Shown: one piece after another, positions 35,601-48,975 of the stretch
Position numbering within the stretch: position 1 is the stretch's first letter
Layout of the letters: each line of letters opens with the position of its first letter
Origin: Ulva prolifera
Lineage: Eukaryota; Chlorophyta; Ulvophyceae; Ulvales; Ulvaceae
NCBI GenBank assembly: GCA_023078555.1
Contig: CM041202.1
Coordinates: 5,938,522-6,002,521 of the forward strand
Reading direction: 5' to 3'
DNA length: 64,000 nt
The notes under the pieces: generated by a model
Told to the model about the DNA's origin: nothing
The model's database searches: none
The model's input: the letters and a program-made list of their open reading frames with translations, nothing else
Made by a program: the position numbers and the translations under genes

Positions 35601-38600
35601 TCTGCGTGGCAGCGCTGGAAATGGTGCAAGGCGGCCCGGCACTGCTTCACAGGAGAACTTGCAGTGTGGTGCCGTGGACTCGCTGCCACACATACAGCCA
35701 TCAGTGCAGTGTGGTCCCACATGGCTCTCGTACCGCATCGTTATGCTCCGTACACCTGCTTTGACATTCATGCATGGCTGCATCTGCTCCTGCTCTGCAC
35801 ACGATGCTGATCGCGAGCATGCTCACTCCTATCATGGACTCTGTGTCTGTGAACTCAATGCAGGAATGCTTCCACGCTGCTTGCACGTTGGTGCGGTGAG
35901 TCGGACCCTTGCGTATGGTGGATGTCGCGGCGTGTGCAGGTGGAGAGCCATCGCGAGAACGGCCTCAAGAACAAGCGCGCACTCGTGTACCGCTACTTCG
36001 CGACCAAGGAAGTCCGCGCCGTCGTCCTCCCGCTCCTCCGCGACCAATCGCACGCCCACATCCCCTCCTCCTCCCGCATCGACGCCGGCGCCGGCGGCGC
36101 CGGCGCCACCCTCTCGTCCGCCGCCGCCGCAGTCCTCGCGCCGAGCGAGCCACCGGAAGCCGGTGGCGCCGGCGACGCCGACGTTCCGGTGGCGGATGCG
36201 GAGGAGGGCGCCGCGGACGGGCTTGCGCGGGCACGCAGCTGCGATGGTGATGAAGCGTCGCCATCGCGATCGGGCGATGCCGGGGACGAGGGTGGCGGTG
36301 GTGCGGCACCGAAGCCCAAGGTGAAGATGAACCTGAACCTGGTGCGGCAGCTGCGGCAGGACATCATCAAGGAGCGGCTGCAGGAGGCGAAGATCATCCT
36401 CCGGTCGGAAGTGCGGTACCTGTGGCACACGTATGCGGCTGAGGTGCGCCCCCGCGAGGACTGGGCGGCTTCTGCGTGGTGCATGCCTGCAGCTGTCTGG
36501 CTGCTGTCTGCAGTTCTGCGGGAGGGTTTGCCCACCCTTGATGCTGGCTCTGGTCGCAGAAGCTGCTGTGTGTGCCTCTGTGCGGCATCGCCACAGACTT
36601 GAGCATGTGTTGATTGCCTGCTGGAAGTCAATATCCCAATGAACTGTTCGATGGGGAGGAATGTTGCAGAGGAAGCTGCCGAGCGAGCTAGGAGCTGCGG
36701 ACCCGAAGACCGTGGGGCGGCTGATGAAGATCATGCATGAGAAGAAGCTCGCCTCGGATGGCATCGTCGTGAACATCCCTCCTGCAAAGAGTTCACTCGG
36801 TTTCTGCCAGCCGCGGGAAGTTGTGGTGTACACTGCATACGACAGCAAGGTCCGCCACGGCCTGTTTGCATCGGACTCGTTGCAGCATTGTGCCACCACA
36901 TGTCTAGAAGTAACGCAGCGTTTCTGCCTGGAATTGAAGGGCCACGACTGTGCGTCGAGTCTGTCTCACTCGGCATCCTACAGCTGCTTCTGAGCGGATG
37001 CTACCCCATGAACGCCTTTCAGAATAGTCGTTCACATGATCAGAGGTCAGGTTCTGCTCAGCGGCATCTGCGTCCACAGTCGTGTTGAACCTTGCTGTGA
37101 GCTTGTTGTGCAGATACCGATGCAGGAGCTGGAGGCGATGGCCCGGGCCCACTCTGTCATTGTGGACAGGCGCCTGCGCTCCCGCCAGTACGTCGACCGC
37201 AACACGAAAAAGTCCAAGTCCGCCAAGGCCAGAGAAGGGCCTGTGCTGGAGCATGTTGGGCAGCTCATCCCCGATGTGCGTGACCGCGTCGATGCAGCCC
37301 TCAAGACCAGCAGTGCGAGCCCCTCTCGCACGCGCCGTTCCGCGGTCGCCGTGTGTCATTCTGGGATTCTTTTCAGCAAATCGTACATTGCATTGCACTG
37401 GCCCGTTTCAACGTTCCACTCGTCAGGGCTTCGTGATGCCATTGATGTGGTAGCTTGTCTGGAGACTTCTTTGGCCTCGCACATCGCCGCTCCAGCGGAC
37501 ACTGCGATATCCTGGCAGCGGTCCGCAGCAGCAGCAATGGAGTTTTTGTGGCTGTCCAACGGGCTTCACGCATCAGAGCATAACCCTTGCAAAGGTCTAC
37601 TGCATGGAGTGTCTTTGGGGTTTTCCTGCAGGGGCACCCTCTGTACCCGTGCTGCCTGCCATGCGCTATGTTCCCGCCGGTAATTAGCTTACGATAGGCC
37701 CGCCCAAAGCGACAGAGGAACACACATGTTGCTGCAGAGACGTATCGCCGCGCCATGCGATCCCCTGCCGCATTCCCCAGCAATCACTCCGTGGACGAAG
37801 GCGATGGCAACGCTCGCCCCCAGTCCCCAGGCAGCAGAGGACAGGCCGCCCTCGACAGCACGCCCGATGGCAGCGCGCCACCACAGCCGCTCTCCCTCCG
37901 CGAGAATGACCAGCGCAGCATCCACATGCCCGAGGTCGCACGGGAGTTCTTCAGTCAGGGCTCGGGCGCCTTCTGCGGCGCCGACGCGCCGCTGCCGCCG
38001 GCGGCGCGGGAGCGGCTGTTTCGGGTCAGTCTGGTGGGGCGCGCATGGACGCGCGAAAAACGTGCGCGCAGCCCGAAAGCGAGCGAACGTGGTGCGGTGA
38101 AGCACCTGCGCCTACAGTTTGGGACGAAGGCATTTTCAGGGTACATCAGCGCGATCCGCGCGAGTGGCTGCCTGCTGGTCAAGGTCCGGCTGCTTCTCAC
38201 TCGCCCAGGAGACTTGTTCACTCCTCTACGTCACAGGTGCCTGTACAGTGGTATCGTGCTTGTCCGGTCAAGCGTCGCAGAAACGTCTGTGCCGGGTGTC
38301 GCTAAAATGCGAGATGTGCGGGCTTAGCGTCGTGTAGGCAACGCACAAACACAACTCCAGAATACACACGGAAGGAAACACGTGCGATCAGGTCGCGAAC
38401 GGTCATCAGCGGTCATTCTGGTTACGCGCCGACTGGGTAAGTGCGGTGACATTGCACTTGCATCGTTCTGAGTTGGTTGATGAAGGCCATCTTGCGGCCA
38501 CACCGGCGCACCCGAGTGTGATTGTGTGTGTAAGCGCTGTGTGTATGTGGCGTGAGAGCCACTGACGTCAGGCGGAGTGCTGCAGGCGTGGCGCATGCGG

Positions 38601-41600
38601 GCCCTGCACTTCCATCTTGTACAGCTCGTGGGCCTCCAGGGTGGCGGCCCGATGCCGAGCCTGGCGCTTGCGCAAGCCCGCCCAATCCCCAAGCACCTCT
38701 TGTCCCGGGCGATCCGCCTCACCAGGGTCGACCGGGGGGCTCCGGTAGCAGAGCCCGCCGCGGCGGCCCCTGCGCCGGTGGGGGACGTCGCCCCGGAGGA
38801 CGTCGTCCTGAGCCCGCTCATCGTCCTCATGAGCGCTCCCGTCTGTGTCATCATGCAGCTTGTCGGTGCGGCACGCCACAGGCCTCCTGCAAGCTGATTT
38901 TTTAATCTGCTATGCCTGCACATGAGAACCTGCCCAGAGTGCTTGAGATGCCGACTTGCGGCCGCACGCAGCCATCGTGCGTGGACCCTGTCGCGGCCGC
39001 TCAGCTGTCTTCTTGCATGCGATCGTGCAACTCGTACCTTGCCCTGCAGCCATGGCAACGTACCCTGGAGGTCCCTCGTACTGTATTCTCGAATCGCCTT
39101 GACTCGCATCACCTGCGATAACCATTGAGGTCGAAGCGATGACATGATCACAGGTGATTGCGCCACCACTGCAAACCGGCCATGAGGTCGTACCAATGTC
39201 GCGCTGCAGGATCCACAACGAGCCCAAGCAGCGACGGCACGGATGAGAGCTGTGACGCGATGCATGACGACCGCGTCTCCGCCTCCCTCTCCGACGCCGA
39301 GCTCGAAGGCCTGCTCGACGACGGCTGCATCCGCCGCATGCTCACGCTGCTCACCAACCTCGCCAACATGGGCCTCCTCACGCACTCCTTCGCGCCGGGC
39401 CGCTCTGTCGCGATCGATGTGGCCCCCGCGGCCGCCGCCGGCCACAACTTCCGCCTCGCGACGCGCGTCGAGTTTGAATCCCCGAAGCCCGCCGACGACC
39501 CCTTCCGGGACGCGATGATCCAGGCGCATGAGGCCGGGGGGGGTGCCGGGTGCCGCACGGAGGTCGCGGTGGCAGTGGCGCGGTCGGAGTATGCTGCGAG
39601 TGAGGCGTTTGCAGAGCTGCTGCAGCACGAGGGCGGCGGCGGACAGCTGGCGATGGCCGCCGGCGTCGCCGCCGACATGCAGCCGGCCTCCGGGCCGAGT
39701 GCCGAAGGACCGGCAGCTACAGGAGCGACGGCCGACGTGCGTTTGGCCGCCGGAGTTCGAGCCGATGAGCCATCAGCTGCTGGAGCCGCCGCTGATGTGC
39801 CTCCGGCCTGCGGCGCGACTGCCGGAGGGAAGCCGGCTAGCGGGGCGACAGTTGAAGCATCGGCTGCACCAGCTTCCACATCACCGCTGGACGATGTAGA
39901 GATGTCTGCAGCGCCCGCGGCTGACGACCCGGCTTGCCCGCAGCCCGAGCCGGAGCCCAGTACCGTGGCGCCCGCCGCAGCGGACGTTCCGACGATAACT
40001 GCGCAGAAGCCGCAACGCAAGCGCGAGAAGACCGTGGCTGAGCTCCTGACACCGGACCCACGCATCCACACCGTGGAGTCGGTACACACGAGCACGACAA
40101 ATAATTGGTATGTGCTCACGTACGACGTCTCGACATGGGGTGGCTGGATCGGCTTCTGGGATCACTGCGCCTTCATCCGCGCCTCCCCGGACCTCGCCAC
40201 GCTGTGCTCCGGCACGAAGCCGTTCTCAAAGGTCGGGAAGGAGTACCTGGTAGCCACCCGCGGCTCGTTGGCGTCGACGCTGTTGCACGCGGGCCGCGCG
40301 CTCGCGGCGGAGCGCAAAGCGCGCGGGAACGCAAAGGCGCTGCCGATCGCGGCGACGCGGCGCGCACTTTCGCGCATCGGGCTGTCCCTCGCCGAGGCTG
40401 CGGTGGTGCGGCGCATGGCGGCACGGGCAGAGAAGTACGCGCCAAAGTGTGCGCCGGGGCGGGCGCGGCCGCACTCTGGCCGCCTCGGGCGGCTTCAAAC
40501 TGGTGCGTGCTTTTACTGCTGCTCCAGGGTTTCCATTATCATCATGGTAGGCTGCGCGTTGCCTCTGTTCCCCCAGGTGCACTGCAGGCCTGGACCTGCG
40601 CACCAGGAGCTCCTGGCTCATCAGGTATTCGGTTAGAGCATCAGGGAGTGGCGTCGAGTAGCGGTTGAAGCGGCTGGTAGTGCAGCAGTGTGGTCACGCC
40701 ATAGTCTATGCAAGCCTGGAGCTTTGCGCTGTTCGTTGTTGCTGTGCCAACGTGCCCAGACGGCTCGTCTATTCTCTGTGCACGACCACTGGCCATGTGC
40801 GTGCGTCATCGATACTGTAGTCCTGAGACTGTATGCAGCGTTCGTCTCGGTGGTTGGCAAGAGCCCCAGGGCCTCCTGGTGCACACGGCACAACGCCGCC
40901 TCATTTTGCTGCAGGAATACCCCGCCCCGCCTCAGCTTCACGCCCCACCAGCGCCTCCGTGCTCCGCAAGAAACAGCGCGCGGCCAAGTCCGCAGACGCT
41001 CCGGCTGCCGCCAGGAAGGCCGCCGCCGGCAAGGCCGCCTCCGCTGCCCCACCGGGGCCGGACGGTCTGGGTGTGACTGTTGCGAGTCCGGCGGTGGACC
41101 AGGGCGGGCCCCCGGTCAAGAGGCGGCGGGCACGGCGGCCTGTGCGCAAGCAGCGCGGCAAGATCGGGTGCATGGTCCACGGCGCGTACATCGAGACGGA
41201 GATCTACGACTCGGACGAATCTGAGGGCGGCTACGATGTCCTGATGCAGCGCCGCGCGATCCGTCGGGTCTGCCCCGCCTCCTCCTGCTCTATATGTCCT
41301 TTGCGCTGTATATGTGCGGCCGTGGGCCGGGTCCATGTGTTCAGGATTGTACGCGCCATATGCACACGGACGTGCACAACCATGTCATTCGGAGCTCTCG
41401 GGCATGCATGCGGATGCTGGCGAGTCCCGGTTGCGGGCTTGGTCGTTGTCCGTGTGCACTGTATTCTGTGCATGCATGTATACGCACGAGTGCGTTGCGG
41501 ACAGACCGTGAGCATTCTGCCCGACTACGCCCCAGCGGTCGCGGTGTTCTCAATGGCGACGTAGTAGAACCCGCACGGCCTGAGTGTCCACCCCCGTCCG

Positions 41601-44600
41601 AACGAGCGCATGTGGCGGTGCAGTCAATGGAGTCAGTCGAGGCGGACCTGAGCCTCGTGAAGCCGGGCGCGTTCACCGGCAGCAAGCGCGACCGCCGCGG
41701 CGCCGCCGGCGCCGTCATCATCCGCCACTCCGGCCTGATCACGAAAGCAGAGTTTGTGGGCGAGACCGTAACCCTGCGCACCGGCGCCGTGCGGCGGCGC
41801 GCCGATGAGGAGGCCTCTGACTCGGAGACAGAGGAGGTGGAGGAGGAGGACGAAGAGCCGGAGGCTGACTGGCATATCCCTGGTCAGGTGTGCTGTGGCC
41901 TCCTCTGCGAATCCAGTGGTGCTGTGTTTGGATCACTGGGTAGCCACACCTCCTCCTGTCGCATGCAAACGGGGCCTGACTCCAGTGGTGCTGTGTTTGG
42001 ATCACTGGGTAGCCACACCTCCTCATGTCGCATGCACACGGGGCCTGAATGCCCGGCCACGTCAAGACAAAAAAATCGAATGAAGTTGGTAGTCTTGGCT
42101 GTTGCGCAGTTGCCGCACAACCGCTTGTGCATGTGTACGTGTTGCGAGCGTGAAGGCTACCCTTCGCGATCAACGAGCGAGGTGGTGGGTCTGCGGTGTT
42201 CAGGGTAAGGCGATCGAAGGGCAGCTGCGTGGCCGGCCGAAGCGCTGGCCAGGACCGGAGGAGAAGGCCCTGCTGACGGCCATCGTGCGCGTGACGGTCA
42301 TCGCGGGGCCAGACCTCAACCACACGATGGTGCCGTGGGGCCAGTTCGCCGGCATCCGGCACACGACGAGCGCGTGCACCCGCCGCATCTCGTTCTACCG
42401 CCTCGTCAACGCCCCGAACGACAAGGCGCTCCCGGAGCTCCCCCCCGGCAAGCGCCGCCGCAAGGCCGACCTCTCGAAGGACAACCAGTTCTACCAGCTG
42501 TGCTCAGTCGCGGCGGAGGTGTACCGCCTGCGGCAGCGGCGGCGCGTGGAGGCCGTGCGGGCCGCGCTCACGGCAAAGCTGACGGAGCTGTCGGCGGTGC
42601 GGGGGCCGGGCGGGGACGTGAGCGAGCCATGGAGCCTCGCGGTCACGGACGAGCAGGACGCGCTGCTAGCGCTCCTGCCGACGCAGCTGCGGTCGGTGCT
42701 GCCGCGGGAGGAGCTTCGCGCGGCGCTGATGCCGGAGGACTTCAGTGAGGTCGCCCCCGGGCGGCTGTTCATGGCGCACGACGCGGAGGAGGAGCGGCTG
42801 CATACAGAGCTGCGTCAGATGCTGCTGGCGTTCTACGACAGCATCCCGGTGCAACGGCCGCAGGGCGTGTCGCACAAGGTGAAGCCGCTGGATGACTCGG
42901 ACCTAAACGGCTGCCCGGACAATGCGTCCACGCGCGTCGCCGCCCCCGCGCGGCGGCTTCGTGGCGAGCTGCGCTCGGCCGCGCGCGGCCTCGCTGGCGC
43001 CGTCGCTGGTGCCGCCGCGTCGCTCGCGGCTGCAGACGGCGCCGAGTGGCGCGTGGCCGCGGCCGCTTCCGCGCTGCTGGCGGCTGTGTCCGCGAGCGAC
43101 CCCGGCGACCCAGCCGCAGCGAAGGGCGAGCCCGCCGCGCTGCTTGCGGCGCATGCACAGGCGCGCGTGTCGCGCGCCGCGACCGTGCTGTGCGAGGCGC
43201 GTGTGCTGCACGCAGCACGCGACGCGCGCCTCCTTGTGACGCAAACCCGGCAGGCGCAGCTGGCACGGGAGGCGGTCGTCGAGTTTGCGCCTCCGGTGTC
43301 CGAGGTCCGCGGCGCGGAGCGCGTGTTTACAAACAATGGCGGAAAGCTCCTGCTCACCCCGCGGCAGCGCGGCTGGGGCGGCCTCATGGCCGTCATCCTC
43401 ACCGGCGCCACCTCTGGCCACCTCAATCTCGCGCTTTCCGTCACCGCCGACGTCAACACCGCGCAGAGCGACCTCGCGGAGCTCGACCAGTTCCTCCACA
43501 GCAGCACGGTCGCCATCAGCGTGCAGAACGCGCCGCCCCACGGCGCCCCGGCGATCCACTCTGGCAAGCTGCTTTCCACCCGGCAGCCCCTCTGCCTCAA
43601 GCTCCATAGCGCCCTCTTCACGCTCGCGACGCGCTCGCTGCACCTCGTCACCTCTGCGTTTGGTGTCGCGATCGCCGACTCGCAGCGCACGAAGCCCGCC
43701 TGCCTCTCGGTCCGCGGACCCCTCGGCCCTGACGGCAGCGCGGAGGTGGCCTCGGGCCGCAAGGGTGCATCAGACCCCCGCAGCGGCGTCAAGCAGCAGC
43801 TGCAGTCGGCGGCCGCCGCCGCGACGATCCCGCTCCACACGCACCTCGTCGCCGCCGGCGCTCTGCCGCCGGCGTTCGTCCCGCCGGTCTCGACCGTCAG
43901 TGACGCCGCGTGCGCGGCGTTCAGCGCATGCATGGCCGCCGTGCGAGCGACCGCGGATCGCGCCGGCGCGGCGGGGGTGTCGGTCACGGCGCTGCTGCGG
44001 GCAGTCGTGGGGGACCCTGCGGCGGCGCCGGGCGAGGACGGGGCCGTGGCGGTGGAGGAGCGGGAGGGTGTGCTGCGTGACGCGGTGAGGGTGGGCCGGG
44101 CTCTGGCGCTGCGTGATGGAGCGGTCACAGGCACAGCGATGCTAGCGCTGGACCAGACGCAGTGGCCGGCCGTGGCAGAGGGGGCTGACGGAGAGGAGCA
44201 CGCGCTGGCATGCTCTGGACTACAGGTGCGCTTCGACTATGCAATCACGCATACAAACCTGTGCTGTCTGTGTCAGTTGGTCGGCATTCTGACCTGGACC
44301 GTCGGCACCCGGCAGTCGTGTCTCCGCCTCTCGTTGCGGTATATTCGTGGCTGTGTTGAAGCGTAACCTGACATTGTATTGCGTTGAGAATACGATTGTC
44401 CGAGCTGTGGAGCGCGTGTGGTCTTTCACATGGCTTCTTGTCCTGAAAGAATGGGAGTGATTCCATTGTCGTGCCGATGCGCCACATGGAAGATCCAGCT
44501 AGTGTCCCCTGTGTGCAGGCGGCGGTCAGCGCCCTTCAAGCCCAGGACCGCATCTCCCTCAAGCCCCACCTCGGCTCCTCCCTCTCCCTCGTCTCCACGT

Positions 44601-45169
44601 CTGCACACCCCCAGCCCGACTCCCCTCCAGCCCGCAGCACCGCGACCGACCCCCCCAGCCCGCGCAGCCGCGCCACGAAACCCCACCACGCCCTCGCGGC
44701 GCCGTGGATCCTGCCATCCGGCAGCGTCCACTGGCCGACGCTCCGCGACATCGTGTGGCAGGTCCTCTGCGCCCTCTCTGCGTTCCCCGGCATCCCGGAG
44801 GACCTCCTGGCGGAGAAGCTCGGCCACAGCCTCGGCCGCGCCCACCTGGTGATGCTGCTGCAGCGGCTCGAGGCGCAGGGCCTCGTGCGCTGCGTGGCGC
44901 TGCCCATGCATGTCGACTGCATCACCGGTGGCACGGCCCCGTGCGCCGACGACGGCGAGAGCGTCGAGGTGAGGCCCGCGGAGGGGCTGCTTGCGACGGC
45001 GCACGGGCTGGTGCCGGCGATCTTTGGCGGTGGCAGGGGAGCTGCCGAGCCGCGCGGCCCAGATGCGGAGGTGCTGCGGCTGCTCCCGTTGGTGTCGCAC
45101 TACTTCAGCGAGGTCGGGGCGAGCCTGGATGCCGACATGGAGAAGTACGGCGAGCATGCATGGGTGTGA
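32674..45169 (+). CDS. GTF3C1: TFIIIC B-block-binding large subunit
   Basis: Exons: 32674-32965, 33251-33471, 33864-34094, 34472-34702, 35317-35472, 35940-36443, 36670-36849, 37114-37279, 37738-38024, 38586-38865, 39210-40502, 40915-41267, 41624-41887, 42204-44225, 44519-45169; 2376 codons (human about 2100). It is the DNA-binding subunit of TFIIIC that recognises the B box of tRNA genes for pol III. Landmarks: N-terminal winged helix (VDDVLRVITTYLG), the B-block domain (~172-230, LRSELPKQLGVKQSNFHYV), a second winged helix (~249-325), NNWYVLTYD (exon 11), WPGPEEKALL with FYQLCSVAAEVYRLRQRR (exon 14), and the C-terminal domain (PGIPEDLLAEKL, exon 15). Extra length lies in Ala/Gly-rich inserts of exons 6, 11 and 14. 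A Met at 32716 is an alternative start. Exon 8-9 and 11-12 junctions are inferred mainly from phase. Confidence 0.92.
35541..35644 (+). mobile_element. Diverged hAT-like MITE in TFIIIC intron 5
   Basis: It starts cagtgtttggtct and ends ggcccggcactg. The interior (cctgaatcctta, then ggcagcgctggaaatggtgcaagg) aligns with the copies at 13588, 50523 and 58967 along its length but with many changes, so it is old. Confidence 0.5.
41913..42049 (+). repeat. Tandem duplication, 2 x 69 bp, in TFIIIC intron 13
   Basis: Units start at 41913 and 41982 (ccagtggtgctgtgtttgg...ggggcctga) and differ at only a few positions, indicating a recent duplication inside the 316-nt intron. Confidence 0.92.
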
Positions 45170-45473
45170 CCGCATTGTGCAGGTGCAATGGTCAGATAAG
45201 ATCCACGGCGGGTGAGCGAAGGGGGCTGATTTTTTTTTCAGCGGGCCGTGCCAACCTCACTTCCCGCGATTCAAAATGCACATTCTCAAGTCTACGTCGC
45301 CACAACGGGCAAAGTACACGGTTACCCACAGTCAGCTGCGGAAGCATGCCATGAGAGGTGAATGTGTCGGTGCTGAAATGAAATGGCCCAGTTGGGCTCA
45401 GACACGACGCGTCTTTGTTTTCGGGGAGTCGCCGTGTCTGCGGGTGCAGAGCACCAGGCAAGAAGGATGCATG

Positions 45474-45479
45474 AATAAA
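45474..45479 (+). terminator. Candidate AATAAA polyadenylation signal after the TFIIIC gene
   Basis: AATAAA lies 305 bp beyond the TFIIIC stop. The ~1-kb gap to the convergent carrier gene (45170-46181) contains a 135-codon frame of no recognisable family and nothing else I can identify. Confidence 0.3.
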
Positions 45480-46181
45480 GCTTGGCGGAGAAATACTGTA
45501 ATGAGACAGATGAACACACCACCACCGCATCAGCGTTACTGCGGGGCGCTGCCTGTCGGACCACTATGCTGTACAGTGTGTGCACTCCAATCGGCGAGGT
45601 TTACCAAGAAGGAGTGTTACAACGGCAAGCATTCAGATGGTATATTCACCAGGAATTTAGCATGTTACTGTCGCGAACTCTAATGACCTACATCCACCTT
45701 GCATGCTCTCAAGCATCGTCTCTCGTGCGGTGGACGTGACAGATACCCACAACAACTCCACAACAGCGGTGTGAGCTAGAACGCGGCATGTTGAGGATCC
45801 ACGAACTGCAGCACTTTCGCAGTGCCGCTGTCTGATCGTCACACACTGGTCACGTTTGAGCGAAGTCGAACACTGCCGCCTTCACTACCACCCCGCAGTT
45901 GCCCGACACAGTGCATCTGCAACCCACTTGCAGCCATACCCACACGGCCGCGCCATGCTGTGCATACCAATTATTTGTAGCATCGGCAGCAGCCCCTATC
46001 CTCCCAGCAAGGACAGCGGCATCCACGCTCAACGTCCACAAAGTCGTGGTCATCTGTCAACACCTGCCGCCGTCACGCCGGCAACATGCGTGTTGAAAAC
46101 GTCCCCCCCGCCACCCCATTGCCGTATTGTATCAAACATTTATCATCATTGAGACGCAATGAGCCGGCGCGGTGTGGATGG

Positions 46182-48975
46182 CTACAGGTGGTTCTCGAGC
46201 CCAAGCAGGGTCTTCAGCTGGTCGTACACAGTGAAGCCGACCGCCGTCGCGGGTGTGACCTTGATGTAGTTCACCGCCACCCCCCGGAACAGGCCGCGCC
46301 AGCCGTACTCCTGCACGATGGCACGTGCGGTGCCGAGCATCGTCGCGTGCGCGCCCTCTGCGCCCGCCCGCAGGTTGCTCACCTGCAGCCGCCGCCGCAC
46401 GATGTCCAGGGGGTACGTCAGCGTCTGCGCGACGAGGCCCGCGCAGCCGCCAAACGCGAGCGAGACGAGGAGCGGCGGCCGCGGCTGCCGCGGCGGCGGC
46501 GCGGGCGGGCCACCGTGCGAGGCGTCGAGGGAGGAGTGGGGCAGGTGGTCGAGCGCCGCGTCATGGTGGTCCGCCCAGAAGCGTTTCAGGCTCTGGTACG
46601 TGTAGAACTTGATCCCCGCGTACGGCAGGATGCCGAGCAGCGTCGGCGCGCACCCCTGCGGACGAGCACGCCTGAGTGTGTGTGTGGGGCACGGACAGAG
46701 GCGGCGAGGTGGGCAGCACGGCGGAACGATCGTTCCGCCGTGCTGCCCACCTCGCCGCTCGAGCGAGCGTTGCGATAGCGAGCGTTGCGACACGGCCACC
46801 AGCCCAGCCTCAACGCACCCTTGTCACAGCCGCAACCACCGCAAGCAGGCCCAGAGGCCCCCACATCGAGCATGTCGGTGTGAGGGTGTGTGTGGCGCAG
46901 AGGGAGCCCACGTCGCCGTAGGCACCGCCATGCATGCAGGATCGGGTGCACAGGCCGGCCCCCAATACAGGGACCGCAGCCATGGCTCTACGATGCAGAG
47001 TCGTGAAACATGCCCATTTGCCCGCCGAGAAGTACCTGGAGGAGCGCGTCGTCATCCTCCTGTGCTGACGCTGCCACTGCGACACAGGCACAGCCAACGA
47101 CCAACACCCCGAAGCATACTGAGAAGCGGCCTTGGCGATTGCTCATGGTAACAGGAAAAACAACACAACAGCAGCGTGGCAAGGGCACAGGCAGGTGCCA
47201 GAGCATGCCCTTGAGAGCAAGCAAGTGTACACGGTCCACAGCATCGCCGCCCTCAATGGCGCAGCGCCTACGGTTCCGGCCGCACAAGCAGCGGTGGCGA
47301 CGCATCTCGCAGCTTGGACTGAGGGCGGCTCACCCTGTACAGGCCACGCAGGCCCTCCTCCTCCACCACAGCTTGCAGCGTGCGGAGGATGCTCCGGTTG
47401 CCGGGTAGCGGCCGCTGCGGCGCAGCCGCCGCCGCCGCCGTGCCGGCGGCGCCCCCGGCGTCGATGCTCCACGCGAGGCGCGTGCGGATGAGGTCGAGGG
47501 GATACGTGATGGCGACGGCGGTTGCGCCGGAGCAGGAGCCGGCGAGGAGGTCGACCCAGACCGGCGGCCGCTCGGTGGCGGCGGCGGTGCCGGGGCGCGC
47601 GTGCGCGGCGATGAGGGCGGTGCGGTAGTGCTCGTAGGTGGTGTAGTGCAGCGCGGCGTACGGCACGATGCGCACGACGCTGGCGCCGTTGCCCCTGCAT
47701 GGGTGCGGCACAGCTTGCACGAACGGCTAGCATGAACGGCTGGCTCTATCGGGTGACCAATGCGAAAGAGGATGCGGTAGCATATCTCATTCCTCACACA
47801 GATGGCGGGGATAGCTTGCGGGATGTGGGGTGTGGGGGAGGTGGACGTGGTGACAGGCGGCGTGTGATATGGAATATGGTTTGTGCATGGATGTGCCGGT
47901 GCGGATGCACGGACCCGCCTCGATGCAATATTCGCGAGGCTGCTAAGCGCAGCTGCTTGATCTATGAGCTCCAGACAGTGTGGGTGTAAACTACAACGAC
48001 GATGCCAGGCTGATGTTTTGGCAGTGAGGGGTGCAATTCAGGGCCAAGATGGGGGGGGTGGCTGCGATGCGAGGCTCGTGCCGTGGCCTGTGCGTGCTTC
48101 AGACGGCATGAAACAGATGTGTGGGCAGTGCATCTAGAAGGTGGCACAAACTTGGGATGAAGAGGCACGCGGCTGAGCATTGCTGCTGAGTATGCAATGC
48201 GCTGGCAGTGCGTTCCGTCAAAGACGACAATCGTGGTGGAGGTGCCGAAGCGATGCAATGGCTGCATACATACAGCGATTGACGTGGCGTCTACAGCATG
48301 ACGAATATAATACCTGAAGAATCCCATGGCACCCTCCGACTTGTAGATGTGCCGGAGCACATGATCCACTCGTGCGTAAGGCGAGGCTCCAGTCTGCACA
48401 GAACGGCGCAAGTATAAGCACGGCCCCGTCGATGATCTATCCAAGCAGATAGATAATGCGCATCAATGCATTGCCTCGGTGCACACATCGACGTGGTGTG
48501 CCGTACCAAAGCACAGCCACCACGAACGTGCTCGTCTCCTTGCAAATGGCAAGCTCAAGCCGCGAGCTTACAGCAAAGCTGATCCATCTAGGAGCCACGC
48601 TTCTCAGAGATGCAAAGTGGCCCGACAGGTGTGAAAACTCAGTCAGCTAGTTCGGCTCGTGCACCAGATGATGGCGTGGGATGTCACGGCAGTGCTGCAC
48701 ATTCTCAAAGTGAACAGAAAAGCGATGGCGCACTTGAATTAATATCTTCGCTCGTTCTAGCGGAGCAACAGAGCTCTTTCCTAAGGCTCCTGCCAGCCCA
48801 CCCGCGACCACTTCCTGCGCGTTCTCATGTCGTGAATTTCAGTGCTCTTCTCAAGGCGTCAAACGCGGGACGGACACAGCCCCAAAGCGCCACAGTCAGA
48901 TGCAAGTGATTGTACAAACCTTTCCAAGGCGCTCGAGTGCGCTTGTTTCAACTGCGACTTTCGAATCCATGCCAT
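46182..48975 (-). CDS. SLC25A42: Mitochondrial coenzyme A carrier (SLC25A42-like)
   Basis: Five minus-strand exons: 48975-48916, 48814-48734, 48393-48314, 47694-47334, 46655-46182; 351 residues. All three carrier signatures are present: PLERAK (~38), PLDLIR (~139) and PLDIVR (~276), with paired helices between. [25 protein letters not shown], split across two exons, and TLLGILPYAGIKFYTYQSLKR are typical of the plant and animal CoA carriers that import CoA across the inner mitochondrial membrane. Ala- and Pro-rich inserts after the second signature (~155-170) and before the third repeat (~226-255) lengthen it slightly. Exon 1 (MAWIRKSQLKQ..., 20 codons) is inferred only from phase, a start and a gtacaa donor, and is the least certain part. 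The 678-nt intron before the last exon holds a 58-bp palindrome. Confidence 0.9.
46701..46758. repeat. Perfect 58-bp palindrome made from a retroelement terminus
   Basis: The arms 46701-46729 and 46730-46758 are exact reverse complements centred on acga/tcgt. Each arm is the subterminal sequence (ggtgctgcccacctcgccgc type) found beside the ccttgtaac end of the LINE/RB family, and the left arm is preceded by an eroded version of that end (cacggacagag). It is therefore a head-to-head inverted duplication of a retroelement fragment, inside the carrier gene's last intron. Confidence 0.9.
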
